Origin: Cycloclasticus sp.
GTDB taxonomy: Bacteria > Pseudomonadota > Gammaproteobacteria > Methylococcales > Cycloclasticaceae
Direction: 5' to 3'
Length of the DNA stretch: 11,488 bases
Assembly: GCA_018066825.1 (NCBI GenBank)
Contig: JAGPVU010000191.1
Location: forward strand, 1 to 11,488
Shown: in pieces, positions 5,566 to 11,488 of the stretch
Layout: each line of letters starts with the position of its first letter
How positions within the stretch are numbered: position 1 is the first letter of the stretch
Program-made: the position numbers and the translations under genes
The notes under the pieces: generated by a model
The model's database searches: none
The model's input: the letters and a program-made list of their open reading frames with translations, nothing else
Told to the model about the DNA's origin: nothing

Positions 5566-7281
5566 ACGTTTAAGATGCGGCTTTTTTCAGTACCTAGTTT
5601 GCTCATCAGTTCAATTGTCTTGGGACTTGTTGCTGTTCTACTTTATGACCCATCACTGGTTTATGCCAGATTTTTTGACTACTTAGGAATGCCTGCCTAC
5701 CAAGCAGCGCCTATTTCAAAACCTAAACCAGACCTTGAAGAAATAACCGTATGTGACGAACAATACCCTGAATGGCGCAAGGCCTACACGATAGGTGGTA
5801 TAGATATTCAAGCATCTGATGCGTGTAATCCAGATAACCCTTACGAGGTGGCGGCCTTTGTCAGAGGGACAAATAATGTCATTATGCCGGTGCTAATGCG
5901 TACACAACTGGCCGATGATGCCGTCGTTAAAAGTAATGATAGAGATGGAGACGGTGACCCAGACGATATTGTTATTCGCGTTGAAGTGGCCGAATTAAAT
6001 GGTCGATCACCGGATGGCACGGCACTGATTCCTGGGTATGAAATAGCGCCAGGGATCACGCCGGGCGCATGGGTTTTTGCACCTAAAAGCCGTGGCATGG
6101 CAACGGTTAATCGATTAGACCTAAGGGCTAATCATTTGCTTCGATTACCTTCAGCACCGATTCGGGTGGAAGCGGGTGATAACGTGACCTTAATTCTAGA
6201 AAATACGCACTATTTCCCCCATACCATTCATTTGCATGGGGTTGACCATAGTTATGAGTATGACGGTGTGCCTCAAACCAATGAAAAGCTGACGATGCCT
6301 GGAGAGCATAAAGTTTATAAAATTAAACCGCGCCATGCCGGTACCATGCATTACCACTGCCATGTGCAAGTCCAAGTTCATTATATGATGGGCTTGCAAG
6401 GCTTGTTTATTGTTGAAGAAAATAAACCCAATAACTGGGTGCAAACGTTTAATGTAGGGGCGGGTAAAGTCAGAAAACCCTCGCAAGGCGTGCTTGAAAA
6501 TTACGCGCAGGAATACGATCTGCACTATCAGGCGATGGATACCTCGTTGAATAATTTAATTCAAACATCCAATGATCCGCGCCAATTAGCAAAAAGAATG
6601 AATCGTATATACGATATTACGGATGGGACAGACGACTATTTTTTACTAAATGGGCGATCATTCCCGTATACCTTAAGAGAGTCATTGATCACGGTTGAGC
6701 CGAATCAACATATCAAATTACGGGTTTTAAATGGTAGCCCAGAAATTTTAGCCTTACATACCCACGGCCATAAGGCGACCATAACTGCCTACGACGGCGT
6801 TGATGTAAATCCCTTGGCGCAAATAACTCGGGATGTGTATAGCGTATCGCCCGCGCAACGAATCGATTTAGATTTGTATACTAAGGACAATGGTGTAAAC
6901 AGTTACGGTGAAGGTGTTTGGTTAATGCACGATCATTCAGAGCGTGCAATAACGACCGATGGAGTAGCACCTGGGGGTAATATTTCACAAATCGTGTACA
7001 GGAAGTACCTCAATAAAAATGCCATGGCTACCACGCAAGGTGAGGACCTGAGGGCTTATTTTAACCCTGAGTACTACCAAGGAAAATTAGCGACATGGAG
7101 TGCGGCAGATCCCTTCGGATTTTTTGATGACGTTGCTGAGGCTAAAGTTGGTTCTTATAAAGCGGTGTTATTAATTATCGTACTGGGTGTGTTGTTCGGC
7201 CTTATTGTGTTGCTGTTTGTACGATTAACGAATGGCCTGTGCGCAATGTTTATAAAACGAAACAATACCGATCATGATTAA
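5563..7281 (+). CDS. Membrane-anchored two-domain multicopper oxidase
   Basis: A 572-residue protein from a TTG start. Residues 9-28 are a membrane or signal-anchor helix and 533-553 a second helix, so the body lies in the periplasm. Residues 126-135 (DRDGDGDPDD) resemble a calcium-binding loop. Cupredoxin domain 1 (about 195-285) has FPHTIHLHG (His220, His223, His225) and HYHCH (His265, Cys266, His267), then Met276. Domain 2 (about 370-480) has LHTHGH (His399, His401) and MHDH (His456, His458). Thus all eight trinuclear-centre histidines are present. The type 1 Cys sits in the first domain, the arrangement called type C among two-domain oxidases, for example Nitrosomonas europaea blue copper oxidase. 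The type 1 His expected five residues after Cys266 is Gln271; His273 is close by. Such enzymes couple one-electron oxidations to reduction of oxygen to water. The substrate is unknown; copper, a phenol or quinol, or the neighbouring cupredoxin are candidates. Confidence 0.9.
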   Translation: MTFKMRLFSVPSLLISSIVLGLVAVLLYDPSLVYARFFDYLGMPAYQAAPISKPKPDLEEITVCDEQYPEWRKAYTIGGIDIQASDACNPDNPYEVAAFVRGTNNVIMPVLMRTQLADDAVVKSNDRDGDGDPDDIVIRVEVAELNGRSPDGTALIPGYEIAPGITPGAWVFAPKSRGMATVNRLDLRANHLLRLPSAPIRVEAGDNVTLILENTHYFPHTIHLHGVDHSYEYDGVPQTNEKLTMPGEHKVYKIKPRHAGTMHYHCHVQVQVHYMMGLQGLFIVEENKPNNWVQTFNVGAGKVRKPSQGVLENYAQEYDLHYQAMDTSLNNLIQTSNDPRQLAKRMNRIYDITDGTDDYFLLNGRSFPYTLRESLITVEPNQHIKLRVLNGSPEILALHTHGHKATITAYDGVDVNPLAQITRDVYSVSPAQRIDLDLYTKDNGVNSYGEGVWLMHDHSERAITTDGVAPGGNISQIVYRKYLNKNAMATTQGEDLRAYFNPEYYQGKLATWSAADPFGFFDDVAEAKVGSYKAVLLIIVLGVLFGLIVLLFVRLTNGLCAMFIKRNNTDHD

Positions 7282-7906
7282 ACGCGCTGGAGCACTACTT
7301 ATCACACTTTTGTTGCTAACGTCAGTCTCACAGGCTAGCATGCGAATGGGTGATTGGGGCATGGTGATGAACGAAAATACACAACAATTGCCGCAAGGAT
7401 GTGGCAGCATTGCCGGCGAACAAAGTGTCACGGTTAAAGCAGGGCACGAATACGCTAAAGCTTTTCCGGGTACAATTTTTGGTTACGATCAGCACTCGTT
7501 TAGTTTTCCACGTTGTACACGCGTTACCGTTAATTTTATCAATGAAGATCAGATTCGCCACCAATTTATGATCCATGGTCTACCCACCTATTTGCATCCA
7601 CAAGGGATGTTTCATATGGAACTGTATGGGGAAGGTGAGGTTCAGGGTACGTTTATTACACCGAATACCGAAGAGACGTATTTAGCCCATTGTGACGTGG
7701 CACAACACATGGAAAAAGGCATGAAGGCGCAAGTGAAAGTGGGAGGGGGTAACGGCGATTTACCGTCCATTCCGGGTGTGTCAGGTCAGTTGAATAAAGA
7801 CCGGTATGCCTTGGACTTTGGTTTTCAAAATATACTGCTGATATCGTTTCTGTTTCTTTTAGGTTTTGCTTCGTGCTTGTTTTTATATCTCAGGCTTAAA
7901 AAATAA
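7274..7906 (+). CDS. Membrane-anchored cupredoxin (blue copper protein)
   Basis: A 210-residue protein whose ATG overlaps the oxidase gene by eight bases, implying translational coupling. Residues 1-21 are a signal peptide ending in SQA. A single cupredoxin-like domain follows (about 45-157), with HQFMIHGLP (His96 the likely first ligand, His101 nearby) and HCDVAQHMEKGM, giving Cys140, His145 and Met150. The Cys-X4-His-X4-Met spacing is that of the type 1 copper site of multicopper oxidases and related blue copper proteins. The HCH of an oxidase is HCD here and no other HxH pair is present, so it has no trinuclear centre and should only transfer electrons or bind copper. A linker and one C-terminal helix (about 186-206) with tail RLKK anchor it. 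It is the natural redox partner candidate for the adjacent oxidase. Confidence 0.85.
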   Translation: MIKRAGALLITLLLLTSVSQASMRMGDWGMVMNENTQQLPQGCGSIAGEQSVTVKAGHEYAKAFPGTIFGYDQHSFSFPRCTRVTVNFINEDQIRHQFMIHGLPTYLHPQGMFHMELYGEGEVQGTFITPNTEETYLAHCDVAQHMEKGMKAQVKVGGGNGDLPSIPGVSGQLNKDRYALDFGFQNILLISFLFLLGFASCLFLYLRLKK

Positions 7907-7915
7907 GCTAACGGT

Positions 7916-8353
7916 ATGATGTTCAGTGAGTTGGTGGAAACCTATGGTACTTTGGGCTTGTTTGTTAGTTCGTTTGTGTCGTCAACCTTAGCTCCTGGTG
8001 GTTCGGAAGCGGTGCTGGTTTATTTGATTCATGAAAATCAAAAACAGTCGTTTTATTATGTACTGGTAGCAAGCTGTGGCAATACCCTAGGTGCCTTGAC
8101 GACCTACTATATGGCTTATTTTGCATCGTCAAAATTTGCTACTAAACTCAATACCAAGAAAAATTTTACGAAAGCGCAGGCCTTCATTGAACGTTATGGC
8201 AGCGTTGCCTTATTACTGAGTTGGTTGCCGCTGATTGGTGATGTGCTTTGTTTAGCCGCGGGTTGGGCTAAATTAAATGTTATCAAATCGTTAGGCTTTA
8301 TATTGCTCGGTAAATTTCTTAGGTACTTTTTCATCTCGTGGGTGATCAGTTAA
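7916..8353 (+). CDS. yqaA: YqaA/DedA-like membrane protein (VTT domain)
   Basis: A 145-residue inner membrane protein closely resembling E. coli YqaA in length and motifs. Visible are FVSSFVSSTLAPGGSEAVLV (near 16-35), SCGNTLGALTTYYMA (53-67), and ERYGSVALLLSWLPLIGDVLCLAAGW (92-117), with the LSWLP-x-GD-x-LC core of the family. YqaA is a short relative of DedA/SNARE-associated proteins; some family members move polyprenyl or other phospholipids or support membrane homeostasis, and the role of YqaA is not settled. It begins nine bases after the cupredoxin stop at ATGATG (either Met may start it) with a weak ribosome site. The methyltransferase ATG follows its stop codon directly. The gene appears to be part of the copper transcript, though YqaA is widespread outside copper loci. 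Confidence 0.88.
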   Translation: MMFSELVETYGTLGLFVSSFVSSTLAPGGSEAVLVYLIHENQKQSFYYVLVASCGNTLGALTTYYMAYFASSKFATKLNTKKNFTKAQAFIERYGSVALLLSWLPLIGDVLCLAAGWAKLNVIKSLGFILLGKFLRYFFISWVIS

Positions 8354-9271
8354 ATGGCGCAAAACAAACAAAACAAAGAGACTGTTTTTGTTAAACCTGA
8401 CGTTGATCACCGCACCCACCGTGGTGAGGGTTTGAACGACGATATCGCCGATTATTATGACCAAAGTTACTGGGACTACAGAACGTCATGGATGAATGCG
8501 AAAAACTTAGCCATACATTATGGTTACTGGACAGAGGAAACACGTTCACACAGTGATTCGTTAATCCAAATGAACGTTATGCTGGCTAAAACGTTGGACC
8601 TAAAACCCGGAGACCATGTGTTAGACGCAGGTTGTGGGGTGGGTGGTAGTTCGATTTGGTTGGCCGAAACGTTTGGGGTAAAAGTGACAGGGATTACTAT
8701 TGCGCCTCAGCAAATTGAGCAGGCGATAAAAAATGCAAAAAAACGTGGGGTCGAACATTTAGTTAACTTTCAGTTAGAAGATTACACGCAAACATCATTC
8801 AATGACGAAAGTTTTGACCATATATGGGGACTTGAAAGCGTATGTTATGCGTTAAAAAAGTCTGATTTTGTCAAAGAAGCGTTTAGGTTGTTACGCCAAG
8901 GCGGTGGTTTTGCGGTAGCCGATGGTTTTGCCAACAATCGAGAGTTGACGCCACAACAATGGCGGCAGGTGTTGAAAGTTTTAAATGGTTGGTCGATGCC
9001 GAATATGGCCACAGCAGATGAGTTTAATAGCTACCTGTCGACCGCCGGGTTTTCTAATATTGCATACCGAGACATCACTAGCCAGACCTTGCCATCTTCG
9101 AAGCGGCTTTATTACACGGCATGGTTAACCTATCCGATGGAAAAGATAATGAGTTGGACGGGGTTAAGAAGCGCCGTTCAAAGTGGTAATTTTAATGCCT
9201 GCTTTGGCCAATACCACGTGTTACATAAAGGCGCGGGGTGTTATGGGGTGTTTTCAGCGCGTAAGGCCTAA
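8354..9271 (+). CDS. SAM-dependent methyltransferase (UbiE / tocopherol-sterol methyltransferase-like)
   Basis: A 305-residue class I methyltransferase, cytoplasmic, with no signal peptide. An N-terminal segment (DIADYYDQSYWDYRTSWMNAKNL is the start of it, about 30-52; then IHYGYW) precedes motif I VLDAGCGVGGSS (89-100), the SAM-contacting GITIAPQQIEQA (113-124), FDHIWGLESVCYA (154-166) and LLRQGGGFAVADGF (179-192). The YYD, HYGYW and LESVCY pattern with a 110-residue C-terminal cap recalls gamma-tocopherol, sterol C24 and small-isoprenoid methyltransferases, so a lipid or isoprenoid/phenolic acceptor is likely but not proven. The ATG directly follows the yqaA stop with no gap, so translation is probably coupled. 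It is the last gene of the cluster and converges on the minus-strand propeller gene. Confidence 0.85.
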   Translation: MAQNKQNKETVFVKPDVDHRTHRGEGLNDDIADYYDQSYWDYRTSWMNAKNLAIHYGYWTEETRSHSDSLIQMNVMLAKTLDLKPGDHVLDAGCGVGGSSIWLAETFGVKVTGITIAPQQIEQAIKNAKKRGVEHLVNFQLEDYTQTSFNDESFDHIWGLESVCYALKKSDFVKEAFRLLRQGGGFAVADGFANNRELTPQQWRQVLKVLNGWSMPNMATADEFNSYLSTAGFSNIAYRDITSQTLPSSKRLYYTAWLTYPMEKIMSWTGLRSAVQSGNFNACFGQYHVLHKGAGCYGVFSARKA

Positions 9272-9312
9272 GTCGGCAGCGACTCCTTTGTAGTCACTAA
9301 TTGCAGCGTTTA

Positions 9313-10461
9313 TTATGGATTATTTGGCGTGGCTTTGTAGATGCGGCCGGCGTAATCATCACTGATGTAGATATTGCCTGCCTTATCTTCCACAAGGTCA
9401 ACAGGGCGACCTAAGACACGACCATTGGGTTGTAAAAAACCGCTTAAAAAATCTGTCTGCTCAATCGAACCATCGGCTAAAAAAGACACAGCGACCACCT
9501 TATAACCAGATTTTTTTGACCTATTCCAAGAGCCGTGTAACGTGACAAGTGCGGTATTCGGTAAGCGTGGGTTGTGGCGTAAAAATAGTAAGCTCAGCGG
9601 CGCGCTATGCGCAGTAAAAAAATGTTGGGCTGGCATGGGCGTTAAGCGGGTAGGAAGCGGTTTACTAAACGCGGTATCGATGTCGTTATTGCCGTAATAA
9701 AAAGGCCAGCCATAGTGTTGCCCTTGATTGATTTGATTGAGCTCTTCAGGCGGCATGTCATCACCCAGTAAGTCACGGCCATTATCAACCCCATACATCA
9801 AGTGATTGACTGGGTGCCAATCAAACCCAACGGTATTTCTTAACCCTTCGGCGTATAACGCTGGTTTGCTACCATCTAACTCATATTGAATAATACTCGC
9901 TCGCATGGACGAGCGTTCGATACAGACATTACAGCTGGAGCCTACGCTAACAAACAGTTTATTATCGGGGCTAATTTTAACGGTTCTAGTCCAATGGTTG
10001 CCGCCACTAGGGAAGCTGTTTTTTATCAGGCTGACAGGCTTGCCGCTAAATTTTTGTTGCTGGCTGTCATATGCAATGCGTAATACGGTATTAGTTTCAG
10101 CTAGGTATAAAAAACCGTCGTGCAAGGCTAGACCATGAGGTCTATTTAGGCCTTCAGCTAAAAGTAAGCGCTTGCCATCGGCCGCACCTTTTAAAATCAA
10201 CGACAAAGTGCCGCTGTTAGATTGGGTGATGATTAGATCTCCATGGTCGGTGACCACCATGGTGCGTACACCGGGTACATTATCGGCGTATACAGACAGC
10301 GTATAGTGCTTATTAATGCTTAGTTTGTTGATAACTAGGCCGCTGTTATCGGTTTTTTTGAAAGGGAGTGCCAGCCTGCTTGCGTACGTTTCAGGCCAGT
10401 ACAGGTTGGTCAAACCAATCAATAATAAGACGAATAAAACAGCGATCATGCGGTTTTTCAT
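9313..10461 (-). CDS. Membrane-anchored PQQ-dependent sugar (sorbosone) dehydrogenase-family propeller protein
   Basis: A 382-residue protein with an N-terminal hydrophobic segment (5-20), so exported and probably anchored. The body is a six-bladed beta-propeller of the soluble glucose/sorbosone dehydrogenase family: GLNRPHGLALHDGFLYLAE (104-122), GGNHWTRTVKISPDNKLFVSVG (starting at 153), the SSCNVC pair (Cys177, Cys180), EGLRNTVGFDWHP (205-217), LHGSWNRSKKSGYKVV (308-323), GRPVDLVEDKAGNIYISDD (351-369). Members oxidise sugar-like substrates using PQQ in the periplasm, but many lack proven activity. PQQ binding is not certain, although His156 and Arg208 lie where the family usually has active-site residues. 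It starts 12 bases after the esterase gene, in the same probable transcript. No PQQ synthesis gene is in the window. Confidence 0.85.
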   Translation of the reverse strand: MKNRMIAVLFVLLLIGLTNLYWPETYASRLALPFKKTDNSGLVINKLSINKHYTLSVYADNVPGVRTMVVTDHGDLIITQSNSGTLSLILKGAADGKRLLLAEGLNRPHGLALHDGFLYLAETNTVLRIAYDSQQQKFSGKPVSLIKNSFPSGGNHWTRTVKISPDNKLFVSVGSSCNVCIERSSMRASIIQYELDGSKPALYAEGLRNTVGFDWHPVNHLMYGVDNGRDLLGDDMPPEELNQINQGQHYGWPFYYGNNDIDTAFSKPLPTRLTPMPAQHFFTAHSAPLSLLFLRHNPRLPNTALVTLHGSWNRSKKSGYKVVAVSFLADGSIEQTDFLSGFLQPNGRVLGRPVDLVEDKAGNIYISDDYAGRIYKATPNNP

Positions 10462-10473
10462 GATTAAAGTCGA

Positions 10474-11316
10474 TTAATGCTGGGTGAAAAAATCAAGCAT
10501 TAAGGTGTTTTTATTAGGCCAGTCGGCATGTGTTCCTGGTGTCTCGCAATAGTAAGTTTGAGCGCGTGTTGAAGGGCAAGCCTTGTAGCGACGGCAGCCT
10601 TCTTGATCAACCGCAGTTAATTCATCCGAGCATTGATTACAACTAGCCCACCAATTGGCTGCTTGCCTGCCAAAGCCGTCGAAGTGTGAATCGTCGGTAT
10701 TATGAAACACCATGACGGCTGTCGGTGCAGGGCAGGGGTACTGCTTTAGGCTTACTGCGTCTAGCCCTGCTGCGCTAGGGGCAATGGCCGTTGGTTTAGC
10801 GGTTGAGTCGGGTAGAAAGCTTAAGGCGTGTGAAATAGTTCCACCATCAGAGTGCCCTGTATAATAAATACGATCAGGGTCAATACACCATTTTTGTTGA
10901 ATATCCTCAGGAATGGAGGCGAGCGTTTCAATTGCCTTGAGCGACAGCCGTATATTATTGGCATAAGCAATAATAAAACCTTTTTCGGTTGCTTGTTGAG
11001 TCAAGTGGGTTAAGCGCTCAGACCGTTTTGCGCTAGTTCCAGCAGGGGCAAAAACAACCAATAAAGGGTGTGCAACGGACGCCTGATAATTAGTTGGCGT
11101 ACGCAGGTTATAACGAGCGCCGGTGGCCGTTACATTGTCGTCAATACTACCTGCCTTACCACTGGGCGTGGTTGGGCAGGTAGTATTGGTAGGCTCGAGG
11201 TAATTATGGTTAGCAATTTGTAATAATTGAGGGTCAACACTGGGTCCGGAAAAGTTGTAATAGCCAACAATCGCAACGATAAGAGCGAGTATAAAAATCA
11301 TACTAAGTTGGCGCAT
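10474..11316 (-). CDS. Exported PHB-depolymerase/LpqC-like esterase
   Basis: A 280-residue alpha/beta hydrolase. The start at 11316 is preferred over an upstream in-frame ATG (11367) because AGGAG lies five bases before it and the product then begins with a proper signal anchor (MRQLSMIFILALIVAIVGYY). The nucleophile elbow is TGHSDGGT (Ser156), preceded by the family-typical WCIDPDRIYYTG (CIDPxRIY). Asp208 or Asp209 (FHNTDDSHFDGF) and His263 (GTHADWPN) would complete the triad. The C-terminal third is Cys-rich (SCNQCSDEL, EGCRRYKAC, YYCETPG), as in secreted polyhydroxybutyrate-depolymerase and feruloyl-esterase-like proteins of the COG3509 group, probably disulphide-bonded in the periplasm. 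The ester substrate is unknown. It lies between fba and the propeller dehydrogenase gene, 12 bases from the latter. Confidence 0.85.
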   Translation of the reverse strand: MRQLSMIFILALIVAIVGYYNFSGPSVDPQLLQIANHNYLEPTNTTCPTTPSGKAGSIDDNVTATGARYNLRTPTNYQASVAHPLLVVFAPAGTSAKRSERLTHLTQQATEKGFIIAYANNIRLSLKAIETLASIPEDIQQKWCIDPDRIYYTGHSDGGTISHALSFLPDSTAKPTAIAPSAAGLDAVSLKQYPCPAPTAVMVFHNTDDSHFDGFGRQAANWWASCNQCSDELTAVDQEGCRRYKACPSTRAQTYYCETPGTHADWPNKNTLMLDFFTQH

Positions 11317-11388
11317 ACGGTCTCCTGGGTAAATTAACCTTAGAACAACGGTGCGGTTATTAGCCATCCAACAAGGCGAGTTTTATCA

Positions 11389-11488
11389 TTACTTAATGAT
11401 AGGGTTAAGCTCTCCAGTTTGGTAGCGGTTGACCATTGTTTCTAAATCGATGGGTTTAATACGGCTGGCTTGGCCCGAGGTGCCAAAT
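11389..11488 (-). CDS. fba: Fructose-1,6-bisphosphate aldolase class II, C-terminal fragment
   Basis: The minus strand is open from the window edge to a TAA at 11389-11391. The 32 visible residues include FGTSGQASRIKPIDLETM and end in a TGELNPIIK tail. This closely matches the C-terminus of the roughly 354-residue class II aldolases of Pseudomonas and relatives (FGTAGxASKIKP, then a GELDP-type tail), an enzyme of glycolysis and gluconeogenesis that cleaves fructose 1,6-bisphosphate into dihydroxyacetone phosphate and glyceraldehyde 3-phosphate. The active site lies outside the window. The esterase start is 72 bases downstream, and no terminator with a T-run is seen between them, so read-through is possible. 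Confidence 0.8.
   Translation of the reverse strand, partial: FGTSGQASRIKPIDLETMVNRYQTGELNPIIK

Noticed and set aside
6196..6525. Minus-strand frame of 109 codons inside the oxidase gene
   Set aside because: It is antisense to the copper motifs of the oxidase; no start signal or recognisable domain.
9271..9304. Terminator between the methyltransferase and the propeller gene
   Set aside because: Stems of only four to five pairs (AGTCG/CGACT, GACT/AGTC) compete, and no T-run follows on either strand.
9886..10138. Overlapping plus-strand frames of 65 and 77 codons
   Set aside because: They lie wholly inside the propeller dehydrogenase gene on the other strand, have no ribosome sites, and their products resemble no known protein.
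11317..11367. N-terminal extension of the esterase from the ATG at 11367
   Set aside because: The ATG at 11316 has AGGAG at ideal spacing and begins a proper signal anchor; the upstream part is polar.

Overview
The window reads as chromosomal DNA of a gammaproteobacterium, probably free-living and aquatic. The strongest reasons are a TadA and an MltF that resemble the Pseudomonas/Escherichia proteins along their length, a YqaA of the enterobacterial type, and the C-terminus of a Pseudomonas-like class II fructose-bisphosphate aldolase. The genus cannot be named from sequence alone. No tRNA, rRNA, CRISPR array, insertion sequence or phage gene was seen.

Layout. Bases 1-273 are the 3' end of a membrane protein gene, perhaps an ABC-2 permease. 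Bases 425-1144 (minus) encode a Crp/Fnr-family regulator, divergent from a 64-residue lipoprotein gene (1375-1569). A 388-base gap follows with three dyad elements. Next come tadA (1958-2404) and a monoacylglycerol-lipase-like hydrolase (2443-3294), which meets mltF (3289-4707, minus) tail to tail at a shared CTATAG.

The most interesting part is 4959-9271, five tightly packed plus-strand genes. They encode a small exported protein whose predicted mature N-terminus is His-Gly-Gly; a two-domain multicopper oxidase anchored in the membrane; a blue-copper (cupredoxin) protein; a YqaA/DedA-like membrane protein; and a SAM-dependent methyltransferase. The first three share one plan: export signal, periplasmic domain, one C-terminal membrane helix and a short basic tail. 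This suggests a copper redox assembly on the periplasmic face of the inner membrane. The oxidase keeps all eight histidines of the trinuclear copper centre, but its type 1 site has Gln where the usual His sits. The cupredoxin next door has a complete type 1 ligand set. I know of no described system with this exact gene set; that is an impression from memory, not a search result.

Bases 9313-11488 run on the minus strand: the end of fba, then a signal-anchored PHB-depolymerase-like esterase, then a membrane-anchored six-bladed-propeller protein of the PQQ-dependent sugar (sorbosone) dehydrogenase family. The last two are 12 bases apart and probably co-transcribed. The propeller gene converges on the methyltransferase gene with about 41 bases between them.
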